Assembly (NCBI GenBank): GCA_009602735.1
Contig: WELA01003365.1
Span: 149,884 to 213,883 of the forward strand
Direction: 5' to 3'
Source: Mesotaenium endlicherianum
Lineage: Eukaryota; Streptophyta; Zygnematophyceae; Zygnematales; Mesotaeniaceae
DNA: 64,000 nucleotides
The translations under genes and the position numbers were made by a program. Below, piece by piece: positions 23,281 through 35,420 of the stretch (the stretch's first letter is position 1; each line of letters starts with the position of its first letter). Below the pieces are notes generated by a model. That model searched no databases. It was not told the origin of the DNA and was given only the letters and a program-made list of their open reading frames with translations.

Positions 23281-26200
23281 ATCCTCTCTGAAGTCTTCGG
23301 GCTTCTAGTAGAGAGACTTGGGGCTGGTCCAAGATGGGGGTTGGCGGCATGGAAGCGCTTCCACTTTCTCTGAACTTTGTCAAGGTAGTGCGTCGCCACC
23401 CAACTATTCTCCGAATCTGGATATCCTTTCCACTTGATCAAGTATTGCTGCTGTCTCCTGAAATTTCTCATAGCCACTATGTCTTCCACTTCGTACTCCA
23501 AATGATCATCCACTATTGTTGGGGCTGGTGGGGTTGTCACACGTCCTGGGAACTTGTTGTCGGGTTGCACATATGGCTTGAAGAGGGAAGCGTGGAATAC
23601 GGGGTCGATGTGCATAGTCTGGGGAAGTTCTAGCTTGAAAGCAACGGGGTTGACTTGCTGGATAATCTTGAAGGGTCCCAAATACTTGGGAGAGAACTTG
23701 CTGCCGGCAGGCCTATTGTTCAGGGAAATATTCTTGGATGATAGTAACACGTTGTCACCCGCTCTGTACGTAATTTCTCTTCTGGATCTGTTTGCCACTC
23801 TTGCTTGAGCATCTTGTGCGTGTTGTAGAGCTTTCTTCGNTGCTTTCTTGGCTGCTGCAAGGGCTGCTTCTAATGTCTCCAAAAAATCTGTGGCTGCAGG
23901 TACTTCATGAAGGCCAGCCGTGAAGCTCGGCGGCGTGGTTGGATGGAAGCCATAGTTGAGGAAGAATAGGGACTCTTGGGTAGAGGCTCGTTGTGTTGTT
24001 GTAGGCAAACTCCAGGGGTGTCAAGTACATGTCCCAATCTTGCTCCAGAGTAGACACGTAGGCCTTTAGAGAGGTCTTTAGGGTACGATTCATACGCTCG
24101 GTTTGCCCATCTAATTACGGGTGGTAGGCAGTGGACATATCCAGCGATGTACCCAAGTTCTTGGGGAGATTTTCCCAAAAATGGCTTGTGAATCTTGGAT
24201 CTCTATCCGACACAATTCTTGATGGTAGTCCATGGAGTCGGAAGATGTTGTCAAAGATGAGTCTTGCAAGTTGTGGTGCTGTAGCCTTAGTCGTCGTGGG
24301 AATAAAATGAGCCATCTTGGTAAGTCTGTCCACCACCGTGAGTATTGCATTATGGCCTCGAGGTGTCACGGGCAAGTCCACGATAAGGTCCATTGAGATG
24401 TTCGTCCATTGTCTTTCGGGGATTGGTAGTGGTTGGAGGAGTCCTCCCGCCTTTTGCGATGATGGCTTGATTCTTTGGCATGTGTCACAGCTCCTGCAGT
24501 ANGTAGTGTTCCTTGACTTGCTTAGACATGCCTGGCCAGCAATAAGTACTGGCTAGAACGCCCGTGGTTCTTAGGATTCCGAAGTGTCCTCCAAGAGGGT
24601 TGTCTTGTGCTTCTCGTAGAAGCAAGAGCCAGAGGTCTAAGTCATTAGGAACACATCTCTGGCCCGTGTCTTGCCTCACCCAATAATTGCCTTCTTGCTT
24701 CTTGTATGGGTCCAAGGCTGCTTCTCCGTTCTTGTAGTAAGGGTCTCTTTCATAGGCGGCTGAAAATCGAGCTTCCAGATCTGTCTTCAGGGATACCATC
24801 ACTGCATTTAATTGCAGTCTTGAGAGGGGGTCAGCCGGGTTTGTCTTGCCGGGCTGGTACTGAATCGTGATGTTGTATTGTTGCAAGTATCCGCTCCATC
24901 TTGCTTGTCTCCTTGAGAGATACGGCTGCGTTTGGAGGTGCTTTAACGCCTCGTGGTCCGTGGTGACCAGTACTTTGCGTCCTTCAACGTAGCAGCGCCA
25001 AACCTTCAAGGCATGTACAATCGCCAATGCCTCTCGCTCCGTGGTTGTATAATTTTGCTCGGCTGGATTTAGCTTCCTTGACTCGTAGGCGATGGGCTGC
25101 AGTCCCTTGCCTTGGTCTTGAAGCAGGATTGCTCCTATTGCATAGGAAGATGCATCGGTGATGACGTGGAAGGGCCAATCTGGGTTTGGACTTGGGAGTG
25201 TGAGCACCGGGGATGTGGTCAATCTTCGCTTTAACTCTTGAAATGCCTCTTCCTCTTTCTCGGTCCATGTATATAGCCTGTCCTTCTTGAGTAGATCTGT
25301 CAGGGGGGCTGCTATGTGCGAGAAGCCTTGGATGAATTTTCTGTACCAATTGGCAAATCCCAAGAATGACTGGAGTTCTTTCTTGGTCGTGGGGGTTGGC
25401 CATTCCTCCACCACCGTGGTCTTCTTGGGGTCTATCTTGATGCCATCAGCAGTCACGTGGAGACCTAGGAACTCCACTTCTTGTTTGGCAAACTCGCACT
25501 TTGACTCCTTCGCAAATAGCTTGTTTATCTTCAATACTTCAAGGACTTCTTTCAAGTGTCTCGCTTGCTCTTCAAGGGTCTTGCTGTAGATAAGGATGTC
25601 ATGGATGAATACCACCACAAATCTGTCCAACATGGGCTGAAATATGGTGTTCATCATAGTCATGAAAGTTGCTGGCGCGTTGGTGAGTCCCAATGGCAGG
25701 ACCATGAACTCAAAATGTCCATATCTTGTCCTGAATGGCGTCTTCTCTATGTCCGGTTCTGCGATGCGAATCTGGTGGTAGCCGCTCCGTAAATCTTCGT
25801 AAAGTACTTGGCTCCAACCAGCCGGTCCATGAGCTCATCCATGCGCTGCAGCGGGTATTGATTCTTGATGGTGATCTTGTTGAGGGCGCGATAGTCCACA
25901 CACATCCTCAAAGTACCATCTTTCTTCTTGACAAATAGCACCGGGGCTCCAAATGGTGACTTGCTAGGTCGAATGAAGCCATGCTCCAGTAGCTCCTTGA
26001 TTTGCTTCTTGACTTCGTCTAGCTCCGTGTATGACATTTTGAACGTAGGCCAAGAGATGGGCTTGCTTCCGGGCTCCAACTCTATCTTGTGGTCTACGAA
26101 TCTTTTGGGGGGTAGGCCCTTGGGCAATTCCGGGGAGAACACTTCTTTGTAGTCCTCTAAGACTTCTTGTATCTCCTTGGGAACGGGGCTGCCTTCTTGA

Positions 26201-26790
26201 CTCTCGATGTCTTTCTTGATGTCTTTTGGCGTGATCAAGGCCAAAAGAAGCTCGTGTCCCTTCCTCACAAGTCTCTTGAGTTGGAGGGCGGACAATAGTA
26301 TCTCGTGTGCCGGCTTCTCGATGTCTTGGGTCTGGATATTCTGGATTGCGCGCAAAATACAGATTCTTGAAATGATGTCATTCTTGATCTTGATTGTATC
26401 GTCTCTCCAATCAACTTGGGGGTTGTGCTTGGTCAACCAAGGCGTCCCAAGGATGACGTCGTACTTGCCCAATTGCATGGGGGAAAACACTACTCTATCC
26501 TTGAAGGACTTGATAGAGAGTGCCAAGGGGTACGTCTTCTTGGAAGGGGTAGTATAGGAGAATCCATCGGGCATCAGAATCTCCTCGTCGTGGTCAAGAG
26601 TTTGCATAGTAATATCGTGCTTGGTGGCAAAATTTGCAGCAATAAATTTGCCTTGAGCTCCGCTATCCACCAAGATGTGGACCTTCTCTCCTCCAAGGTA
26701 ACTTCTCAAACTCATTGGGGCTGGAACGTCGTCTTCAACGGGAGTCTCCACCTCACTTGGATTGTTGTCTTCCCTTGGGGTGGTAGGCTC
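23281..26790 (-). pseudogene. B2 pol: protease, RT, RNase H, integrase, chromodomain (broken)
   Basis: On the minus strand: protease [17 protein letters not shown] near 26660, [12 protein letters not shown] near 25880, VVVFIHDILIYS near 25600, RNase H HVITDASSYAIGAILLQ near 25160 and the integrase zinc region near 24480-24600. The integrase core follows (DLIVDLPVTPRGHNAIL), then a C-terminal domain and a chromodomain, YLIKWKGYPDSENSWV near 23420-23470. Nearly the same protein as B1. Not one frame; several breaks. Confidence 0.9.
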
Positions 26791-26795
26791 CTAGC

Positions 26796-28076
26796 CTACC
26801 GGCGCTGTCCGTTTTTTGACAACTTTTTGGGGCATGACAGTGCACGATGGCCCTTTTCCTTGCAATAAAAGCATAGTCCAGCCGTCATGAGAGCTTCTTT
26901 TTCAGCCGGGGAGAGTCTTGCGTTCACTCCTTGCTGGTTTCTTGCATCATAAGTGTCATTGGAGGGTCTTCCACTCTTCCGGGCAGCCGCGGGGTCCCTT
27001 TTAATAACTCCGATTTCCATGGGTGTGGGTCCAGATTCGGATGTGGAAGAGGCTTCGTACACCCGCGTCGCCGGAATCCGTGAAGATGGACGCACGGAGT
27101 GCTTGAAATCCAAGGTATGCACCTTTTGGGCCACTTCAATGGTCCTTGAGAAGTCCGTCAAGTCGCGTAATTCCACTTCGTCTGTCACCTTGGGCTTGAG
27201 GCCAAAGATGGAGCGGTCAATCTTCTCCTCGAGAGACATGTTGGGGATTTCAAGAGTGAGGGCGTGAAATCTGGATGTATACTCTTGAACGGACGTCGTT
27301 TGCTTGAGATGGTGGAGCTTTCCTCGGGCAATCTTCTCCGCATTGATGGGCATGAATTGCTTCTTGAGGGCCTCACGAAAATCTGCCCATCTTGCATATG
27401 ATGGTGGGGGCTCTTGGCCGAGCATGGGGTGCGCCATAGCTTGATATATAGCCGCTTGATAGTTACGCCACCATGATGTTGCTGCTCCTCTAAGTAAGGT
27501 AACGGCAAAGGGAACGTAGTCCTCCTCGGGTACTTCAAGGAATGCGAGGTACGTCTCCACTTGGTAGAGCCATAAATTCAGGTTGGCACCTTTCCCGGGG
27601 TTGAAAGTGTCGGGTTTGCCGGGCTTGATGAGTTTCCTTGCTCTCGTTGGCTCTTGTGGAGGCGCTTAAGCCGGGGCTGGATTTTGAGCATTGCTCGCAA
27701 TAGGGGCAACCATGGCAGCCATAGCTTCTCTTGACGCTTGCACGGTTGCTTCATAGGTGGCCAAGCCCACTTGGTTGTGGACGGTCATTAGGAAGGCTGC
27801 CCACTCATTTGCGGGAACTCCTTGTGGTGGGGTCAACTTTGCTATAGCGGCTGCCACGGGATTTGACGGTGCTCCTCCTTGTGGTGCTTCTTGTTGTTGC
27901 AGATTTCCTTGAGTAGGCCCTCCCATTGGCGCTGGAGGAGGGTGTACTCCTCCTTGTGGTGCTTCTTGTTGTTGCAGATTTTCTTGAGTGGGCTCTCCCA
28001 TCGGCGCTGGAGGAGGGTGTCTTGGAGAGGAAGGGCTTCCTTCGAAAGCTTGCTGTTGGTCTTGAGGTTCGGCCAT
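26796..28076 (-). pseudogene. B2 gag (broken)
   Basis: Starts MAEPQDQQQAFEGSP on the minus strand, directly after the C1 insertion point. It has two Pro/Gln-rich units (PPPAPMGEPTQ with NLQQQEAPQGG), the retrotransposon-gag block and a [14 protein letters not shown] zinc knuckle. Broken. Confidence 0.88.
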
Positions 28077-28085
28077 CTTTTTGTG

Positions 28086-28862
28086 TGAAAGGGGCAAAGT
28101 GCCCTAGTGGAAGCGTAGTGACTCACAAGGAAAGGAACTAGTTGCAATCATACTAAAGAGTGCAGCGGCATATCACTAACAAAGCTTAGGAAAAATACTC
28201 AACATTTTGAGTAGCAAGAAACTGCTCACAAATGATGTAGGATGAAAGGCCTTGTCATTACAAACCCGTAGACATTTACAGAAGTGAAAACTGATAAGAA
28301 ACAAAGAAGTTATGCCTTTTTATAATTTTCTGCCTAAGTGCTCCCCACTAGGAGGAAGCTACGGATTTTATTAAGTGTTCGTCAAATCGTCCCTTCCAGA
28401 ATATTCGTGAGTAAGCCAGATCAGTCTAATCTGACGTGTCGGGCCGAATTGACGTCCACATACATGCATCGACATTACTAGAATATTCTATCTTAGACGC
28501 GCTAGGCTAAACCGAAACTTCTTGGTAAATCGACCTAGTCGGCACTCCGCGTCAGCCGAACTTACGTGAAGGTTCGAGTTCATTCTAACGGGCCAGNTGT
28601 GAAGGTTTGAGTTCATTCTAACGGGCCAGATCGCTCGACGCTGTCGGTCAATCCGACGGTCGCGCTCACCGCGAATTAAGGACAGTCGTCAACCGACCTC
28701 AAAACTAATTAAACTTCGGAAATCCATAACTCTCTCAATACTTGACCAAATTCGATGAACTTTATATCAAAATGACCACAAAAATGCACTCTACACTACT
28801 ATACAATCAAAACATACTTTCATGATACTCAAAAATGCACTTCATAAACCTATGACCTTACA
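28086..28862 (-). repeat. C1 3' LTR (family C)
   Basis: On the minus strand it starts TGTAAGGTCATAGG and ends GCCCCTTTCA. Matches 33015-33801 and, more distantly, 55932-56675. A purine tract adjoins it at about 28863-28877. Confidence 0.9.
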
Positions 28863-28865
28863 TCA

Positions 28866-31800
28866 TCCCCCTTCTCAAGATGCGACGTCCTCGACGCATT
28901 CTGCAGATAACGTCTCAACTTACTCTTACAATGAGTCAAGTTGGCCTCTGGCTCCCAAGTGTTGTCGTCCGCATGGTAGCCTTTCCACTTGACCAGATAC
29001 TCTTGGACAACTCGTTGACCTCGCTTGACTCGTCGATCGTCGACAATCGCCTCCACTTCATACTGCAATACATCATCGATCTCGACCGGTGGTGGCGGNG
29101 CAATACATCATCGATCTCGATCGGTGGTGGCGGTGTAGGTAGTCGTCTAGGATGTCCTTTATTCGGGTCAACGTATGGTCGCAAACAACTAACATGCAAC
29201 ACATCATGGATACGCCATCCTGAAGGAAGTTCCAACTTGTAGGACACTAGATTCACCTGCTTGAGCACCACAAAGGGACCTGTAAACCGTGCCCGCAATT
29301 TCCTCTTGCCTGTGAAAGGTAGGTTCTCTGTACTTTGTCGCCCACATAGAATGTCACTTCCCTCCTGTGCTTGTTAGCATGCTTGACCTGCTCCTCCTGT
29401 GCCTTCCGAATACACGTCTTCGCCATATCCCAAGTCTTGGCCATCTGTTCCATAAAAGCTTGTGTAGTAGGAACCTGAGTCTCCTTGGCCTTCTCCAACA
29501 AGATGTTCCCTGGATGATATACTTCTCTCCCATAAACCATAGCGAATGGTGACTGCTTGGTCGATCCCTGCATGCTGTTGTTGTAGGCAAACTTCAGTCC
29601 TGGCAACTTCTTGTCCCACTCTGAAGGGTCCTCCATTGTGAAACTCCTGAGCACCTCTTGCAGAGTTCTGTTGAGCCTCTCACTCTGCCCGTCTGTCTGA
29701 GGATGATAGGAAGTGCTCATACTCAGCTTGGTCCCCATCAAAGTAAACAATGACCGCCAAAAGTTGCTAGTAAACCTTGGATCCCGATCTGAAACAATCA
29801 CCTTCGGCAACCCATGTAGCCTAAAAATATGATCAAAGAATAGCCGTGCCACATCTGCTGCCGTAGAAGTCTCCTTCATGGGAATGAAGTGAGCCATCTT
29901 GCTGAGTCTGTCAGACACTACCCATACTGCATCGTGCCCTTGACCACTGACTGGTAACGATGTGATGAAGTCCATAGCAATCTGCTCCCAAGGATACTCT
30001 GGAATAGGCAGGGGCCGCAATGTACCTCCCTTCTTTTGATTTGGTGTCTTGTTTCTCTGGCACGCATCGCAACTCCTGATCCACTCCTCGATGTCCTTGT
30101 CCATATTTCTCCAGTAGTATTCCCGCTTCAGCACGCTTGCCGTCTTCTCGCTTCCAAAGTGTCCAGCATATAAGCAGTCATGATGCTCCGCAAGTAGTAA
30201 GTCTCGTAGCTCCTTGATGTCAGGTACCACCACTCTCTTGGAATCACCATAATACCATATGCCGTCCTTCTTCTGCATACTCGAGTTGGACTCAGCTGCT
30301 CCACCATCAACGAACTCTGGGTCCTCCTCATAACCTCTCTGAAGCTTCTTCTTGAAGTCCATATTTTCCTTAATGACTGAAACAGCTGCAAGGTCACACC
30401 TCTTGGATAAAGCGTGTGCAGGGTTGATCTTCCCAGGTAAGTACTCAATCTTGTGGTCAAACTGTTGCAGAAACTCCATCCACCTTGCTTGTCTTGGTGT
30501 CAACGTTGGCTGCGTCATAAACTTCTCCAAGCTCTTGTGGTCGGTCTTGATGAACACCTTCCGTCCGTCCACATAACATCGCCAAATCCTCAAAGCCTGG
30601 ATAATAGCCAACATCTCTCGCTCGTGTGCTGCATAGTTCTGCTCCGCAGGACTCAACTTCCTGCTCTCATATGCCACAGGCTGTAATCCTTTGCCCTGGT
30701 CCTGGAGAAAAATGGCCCCCACTGCGAAATTTGATGCGTCCGTGATGATGGTGAAAGGAATCTCTGGACTGGCAATTGCTAACACAGGTGCCTGTGTTAA
30801 CAGCTCTTTAATCTTCTCGAAGGCTTGCTGCTCCTTGTCACCCCATAGCCACTTCTCCTGCTTCTTCAACATGTCCGTGAGCGGTGCACACACCTTGGCA
30901 TATCCTCTAATGAAACGTCGGTAATAATTCGCCATGCCGAGGAAACTCCTGAGTTGATGAATATCAGCAGGTACAGGCCAATCTCTGACTGCTTGCACCT
31001 TCTTCTGCTCCACCTTGACTCCTTCAGCTCCCACTACATGTCCAAGAAATTCGACTTCATTGAGACAGAAGTCGCACTTGCTCATCTTCCCATACAGCTT
31101 CTGATCTCTCAAGACCTCCAACACCTTCCTCAGATGTCCCACATGCTCTTCCAAGGTCTTCCAAGGTCTTCCAAGGTGCGTATTTCCAGGAAATACGCAC
31201 TTGAACTCCTCCAACAGCGCCTTAATTTGGGCAGGCATCTCAGCAGGCTCCTTCTCTTGAGCAGTTGGGCTCTGCTCCTTTTGAGCAAGGGGATCAGACA
31301 CCACTACTTGCTCCTCCAGCGATGTACATTCGCCCAGGCTGTTGAGATTCACGCTTGCTCCATCTGATGACCTGGCCAGGGCCACCGAAGCAAGGTACAT
31401 CTCCTTCACCTGATTCGCCCTGCATAGCTTCTTAACTTGCAGGCTCGACAGAAGACAGTTACTTGTGGTCGTATCTACCTCCACCTGTTTCGCTGTCTCC
31501 ATTCGACCATCACGCCCTTGGACTTTCACTTGTCCTGTGCTCCAGTGCACTTGAGGGTTGGCTTTTCTTAGCCATGGTCGGCCCAATATCACCTCATGGT
31601 GACCCAACTCTGCCTGCTCCATAACTTCAGTACTCTGGTGCCCCGCTACTTCCACGTGAATAGCTTCCGTAGGTGCACCACACTTGAGTCTCTGCCCATT
31701 TGCCAAAATTGCCTCCTTAGGCTCATAATGCTTCTGCACAGGGATTCGCCACTCTTTCACCAGCTTCTTGTGCACAAAGTTTGCACTTGCGCCACTGTCG

Positions 31801-32030
31801 ACCATACACTTCGCATTGTTGCCGTCGACCACTCCTTCCACGATGATAGGCTTGTCAACGTCTCGTCCTTTGCTTCTCGGCAGGCTCCTGGGGATAACCT
31901 CCTTGTGAGTTCTCGTCTTCACGCCAGTAGACACCCCAGAACGACTTACTGGCGTCCTCCTTTTTCCTGTTGTTGAGGTTGCTTCGCCTTCACATGACAA
32001 TCTCGAGCCAGATGTCCAAGCTTGCCGCAA
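28866..32030 (-). pseudogene. C1 pol with chromodomain (broken)
   Basis: A protease-like CMVDSGASANFVHKKL near 31790 comes first. Then a partial RT region, RNase H (IITDASNFAVGAIFLQ near 30730), the integrase zinc region (AGHFGS ... CDACQRNKTP near 30050-30160) and the integrase core (DFITSLPVSGQGHDAVW). A chromodomain, [17 protein letters not shown], lies near 28950-29000. The copy is broken and not complete. Confidence 0.88.
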
Positions 32031-32977
32031 CTATAGCAAGGTCCTCTCGGCTTGAAATTCTCCTGCTTGCGCTGGTACTGCACAAGTCCCAACTCCATGG
32101 GTACTGGACCTTGAACACTCGTGTTTGGCGCTTGAGATCCAAAGTGTCGATATCCTCCAAAGTTGTGGCTGCCCCACTGCCTCTGACTATACTTCACAGC
32201 GTCGACCCTTGTTGCCAATGTCATCATTTCTCCAAGACTGGTAGCGTCCTTGAGCGCCACTTCCTTGGCCACAGTTGGCTTGAGTCCCCTCTTGAACTTG
32301 TCCATCATCTCTGACTCGTGCATGGATGGACATTGAAGCACCAGCTCGTTGAAGCGCGAAACATACTCCTGAACGCTTCCTCGCTGACGAAGGCGCACCA
32401 ATAGATCTCGAGCGGTAGCCTCGGGCACAATAGGTTGAAATTGCCTCTTCAAGCCTTCAAATAGCTGATCAACAGTAGCAGGAACTCCAGACAGCTGCTC
32501 TTCTCGTTCATACCAAGCTCCAGCACTCTTCTGCAGCAAAGTTATGACAAAGGCAACTTGCCTGTCGGGCGTGAGTGCAGAGTACTCCATGAATTTCCTC
32601 ACTCCAAAAATCCATTGATGAATAGGCGGCGATCCACGCTCTCCAGTATAAACTTCAGGCTTAGGCGCACGCACTCTTGATGCGGGTGGAATAACTGGTT
32701 GCACCACTGGGTTAACATGAATTGGTGGTACAACGGGTGCAGGTGCCGAACTCGTCGAAGCGGCGTTCCCCATAACAACTCGCACCATTCTCTCCACCTC
32801 CGCGCGCATATTTTGTTGAAACTGGGTGTAGACTTCTTCTCCAATTGCATTTGCCATTTGCCTTAGCATTGCCTGCATTTCTTGTTGCTCTCTAGTCATC
32901 GTTGGTGCTGCCTGTTGCCCCGCGCGCTCAACATGCTCGACATGTTCGCCTCCTCCAGCTGCCGGCTGCGACTCCAT
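31946..32977 (-). CDS. C1 gag
   Basis: A 343-codon open frame, MESQPAAGGGEHVEH. It has a retrotransposon-gag block (GAWYEREEQLSG, VQEYVSRFNELVLQCPSM) and a zinc knuckle, CYSCGKLGHLARDC, near the end. It overlaps the start of the protease region in another frame, an arrangement consistent with frameshift read-through known in Ty3/gypsy elements. Confidence 0.88.
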   Translation of the reverse strand: MESQPAAGGGEHVEHVERAGQQAAPTMTREQQEMQAMLRQMANAIGEEVYTQFQQNMRAEVERMVRVVMGNAASTSSAPAPVVPPIHVNPVVQPVIPPASRVRAPKPEVYTGERGSPPIHQWIFGVRKFMEYSALTPDRQVAFVITLLQKSAGAWYEREEQLSGVPATVDQLFEGLKRQFQPIVPEATARDLLVRLRQRGSVQEYVSRFNELVLQCPSMHESEMMDKFKRGLKPTVAKEVALKDATSLGEMMTLATRVDAVKYSQRQWGSHNFGGYRHFGSQAPNTSVQGPVPMELGLVQYQRKQENFKPRGPCYSCGKLGHLARDCHVKAKQPQQQEKGGRQ

Positions 32978-33014
32978 AATATAATATGCAAACTAGCCCT
33001 GCTCCGATACCAGA

Positions 33015-33801
33015 TGAAAGGGGCAAAGTGCCCTAGTGGAAGCGTAGTGACTCACGAGGAAAGGAACTAGTTGCCATCATACTAGAGAGTGCAGCGGCAT
33101 ATCACTAACAAAGCTTAGGAAAATTACTCAACATTTTGAGTAGCAAGAAACTGCTCACAAATGATGTAGGATGAAAGGCCTTGTCATTACAAACCCGTAG
33201 AAATTTACAGAAGTGAAAACTGATAAGAAACAAAGAAGTTATGCCTTTTTATAATTTTCTGCCTAAGTGCTCCCCTCTAAGAGGAAGCTACGGATTTTCC
33301 TAAGTGTTCGTCAAATCGTCCCTTCCAGAATATTCGTGAGTAAGCCAGATCAGTCTAATCTGACGTGTCGGGCCGATTTGACGTCCACATACATGCATCG
33401 ACATTACTAGAATATTCTATCTTAGACGCGCTAGGCTAAACCGAAACTTCTAGGTAAATCGACCTAGTCGGCACTCCGCGTCAGCCGAACTTACGTGAAG
33501 GTTCGAGTTCATTCTAACGGGCCAGATCGCTCGACGCTGTCGGTCAATCCGACGGTCGCGCTCACCGCGAATTAAGGACAGTCGTCAACCGACCTNGGTC
33601 GCGCTCACCGCGAATAAAGGACAGTCGTCAATCGACCTCAAAACTAATTAAACTTCGGAAATCCCTAACTCTCTCAATACTTGACCAAATTCGATGAACT
33701 TTATATCAAAATGACCACAAAAATGCACTCTACATGAATGTACAATCAAAACATAATTTTATGAAACTCAAATATGCCCTTTATAAACCTATGACCTTAC
33801 A
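33015..33801 (-). repeat. C1 5' LTR
   Basis: About 787 bp, the partner of 28086-28862. It includes a single N at 33596 between two copies of a roughly 40-base block. The primer-binding site (TGGTATCGGAGC on the minus strand) is at 33001-33012. Confidence 0.9.
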
Positions 33802-33834
33802 TTGTGCTACCAAAGTGCCTAGCTCCGATACCAC

Positions 33835-34336
33835 TGTAGTGAAACAGATAGATGAAGTACTTAGTGAAATATAATACTTTATCTATTCAAGACAAGGATC
33901 TCTGAACACAAGTGGTAGCTTCTTGAAAGAGATGGCTTCTTGAAAGTTAATATATGTCTGGATTTTGGCAAGTACAAGAGTGATTCTTCCATGTCTTTCT
34001 ATGTTCTAGCTCTTGTTTTATATACTTGCTACAAAAGTAATTTCTAGGAAGGTGTATGTTGATGTGTTGGCACCCAACACATCCCAAAATTTGCCACCTC
34101 TTTCTAGAATAATGTACACATGTCCTTTTGACCTAAAAATGGCATATTTGACTTTTGCCACGTGGAGTTAATCTAGGTCTTTCCTCTAACTTCGAAAATG
34201 CCTTAGAAGGTTCAAAGGACATGAACCAAGTCACTAGAGTACCTATTCACACTTGAATCCACACAATACTACTCCAAATATATTTGAAAACATTGAAACA
34301 TATGCAAACTAATATATAATAACTCAAATCACTACA
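33835..34336 (-). repeat. B2 5' LTR
   Basis: About 502 bp. Its inner edge carries the primer-binding site (33822-33833, minus strand). Confidence 0.9.
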
Positions 34337-34341
34337 TAAAG

Positions 34342-34383
34342 TATTATATTTCACTAAGTACTTTATCTATCTGTTTCACTACA
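34342..34383 (+). repeat. B1 terminal LTR remnant
   Basis: Matches the last 42 bases of the B1 5' LTR and ends TTTCACTACA directly before the TCGGT duplication that closes the B1 insertion. Confidence 0.8.
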
Positions 34384-34388
34384 TCGGT

Positions 34389-34668
34389 TGCCGTGGTCAT
34401 AAAAGAGCTGAAGAGATTTATGAGGTGGAGTGCAGGGCCTTGGGGTAGGACGACTGCGGAGGGCAAAGGGATTTGGGTGTTGACAAGGCTACTCTTCAAA
34501 AAGGTCTGCACACCTTCGTGGGTATGTGTGGTTACCGTACCAAAGATTTGCATATAAATGCTAATTTCCTACTTTTGAGGAAAGGCGTCACTGACGAGAT
34601 GATGGCGAAAGGTGGTGATATGTATCTGGCCCTTGGTGATGTAAAGGACAAAAATCGGGTAGGAATTG
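34389..34668 (+). pseudogene. Rep-like HUH gene, middle part
   Basis: Resumes the HUH element's gene after B1. At 34521-34547 it reads GMCGYRTKD. The Y-x-x-K followed by D is what the catalytic tyrosine motif of rolling-circle Rep endonucleases looks like, and it lies at a suitable distance behind the HxHxQ motif left of B1. Around it are LGVDKATLQKGLHTF and a Lys/Asp-rich stretch. The gene is decayed. It is cut again at 34668 by a solo A LTR. Confidence 0.55.
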
Positions 34669-35415
34669 TGTAATGAATCAGTATATTAGTGGATATAATA
34701 TTCCTTTAAATATAATAGTTAAATAAGTTCAGCCCGCTGAACTCTAGTTAATAATCAGTCTGCTGGACTTCATATCTAATATCAGTTTAATGACTCGGCC
34801 GAAAGCAGCAGGCTGAAGTCAACTTAAGTCAGCTTGCTGACACATTCTTTGACAGCCAGCTCACTTCCGTACCTGGTAGCAGCGAACTGCCTTGATATGC
34901 ATCTAAGTACGACACGATAGATGAATGGCCAGATGACATCCCTATGATGGATGGCTATTCGGGATGATGGGAGATGGCGGTGGATTTGGTTAACCGAGGT
35001 CCTACCAACGTGGTTAACTCCCGGGTAGGCGGTGCCATCGCACTGACCGTTGAACAGTAAACTCATTCCATGTACATATGCTAGGCATTGCTCTCGAGTT
35101 CGGCATTCGGAAACGAGGCCAACTCTCTTGTACAGCTTACTGAGAGAGATCTGAATCCAAGGCGAGAAGCCATTGATACGCACTGTCTTCTAACCTTGCT
35201 TATGTATGAGTTTACTGATTTGCATTATTGATGCTAGTTTATTCGCATTTGACTTACGAGTATTATTCACTGCTAGTGTGTTGTCCTTTGCCGTTAAAAC
35301 AGTTAACGAAAAATACCATAAAGATTACTTGCTGATATAAAGATCTTNGATTACTTGCTGATATAATGATCTTTATTAATTGTTAATCGCCTATTTGGTA
35401 AGTCGATTCATTTCA
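34669..35415 (+). mobile_element. Solo LTR of family A in the HUH gene
   Basis: 747 bp from TGTAATGAATCAG to GATTCATTTCA with AATTG duplications (34664-34668 and 35416-35420). A single N at 35348 lies between two copies of a 25-base block, which explains the extra length over 720 bp. Confidence 0.9.
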
Positions 35416-35420
35416 AATTG

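Larger units (their letters stand above)
28086..33801 (-). mobile_element. LTR retrotransposon C1 (Ty3/gypsy chromovirus)
   Basis: A 5.7-kb minus-strand element with TTGTG duplications (28081-28085 and 33802-33806), inserted in the leader of B2 just before its gag. Both LTRs (about 780 bp), a primer-binding site, gag, pol domains and a chromodomain are present. It is broken and partly incomplete in pol (at least two breaks). Single-N assembly joins at 28597, 29099 and 33596 also disturb it. It is younger than B2. Confidence 0.9.
20670..34336 (-). mobile_element. LTR retrotransposon B2 (Ty3/gypsy chromovirus), inverse to B1
   Basis: Second copy of family B, on the minus strand, inserted in B1's terminal LTR sequence with TAAAG duplications (20665-20669 and 34337-34341). 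It has both LTRs, a primer-binding site (33822-33833), gag, the whole order of pol including a chromodomain, and a polypurine tract (21189-21201). C1 is inserted in its leader and an A-family LTR at its 3' coding end. The two LTRs look about 97% alike. It is broken (several breaks in pol), and three single-N assembly joins also fall in it. Confidence 0.88.
6097..34383 (+). mobile_element. LTR retrotransposon B1 (Ty3/gypsy chromovirus), nested host of others
   Basis: The insertion is bounded by 5-bp duplications TCGGT (6092-6096 and 34384-34388), which lets the HUH gene be seen on both sides. Parts are a 5' LTR, a primer-binding site, gag, protease-RT, RNase H-integrase and a terminal LTR remnant at 34342-34383. 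Three other elements are inserted in it: A1, a D solo LTR, and B2, a second B-family copy in inverse orientation inside its terminal LTR sequence. It is clearly broken and incomplete (several breaks, 3' part poorly represented). It is the oldest retroelement of this nest because all the others sit inside it. Confidence 0.85.
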
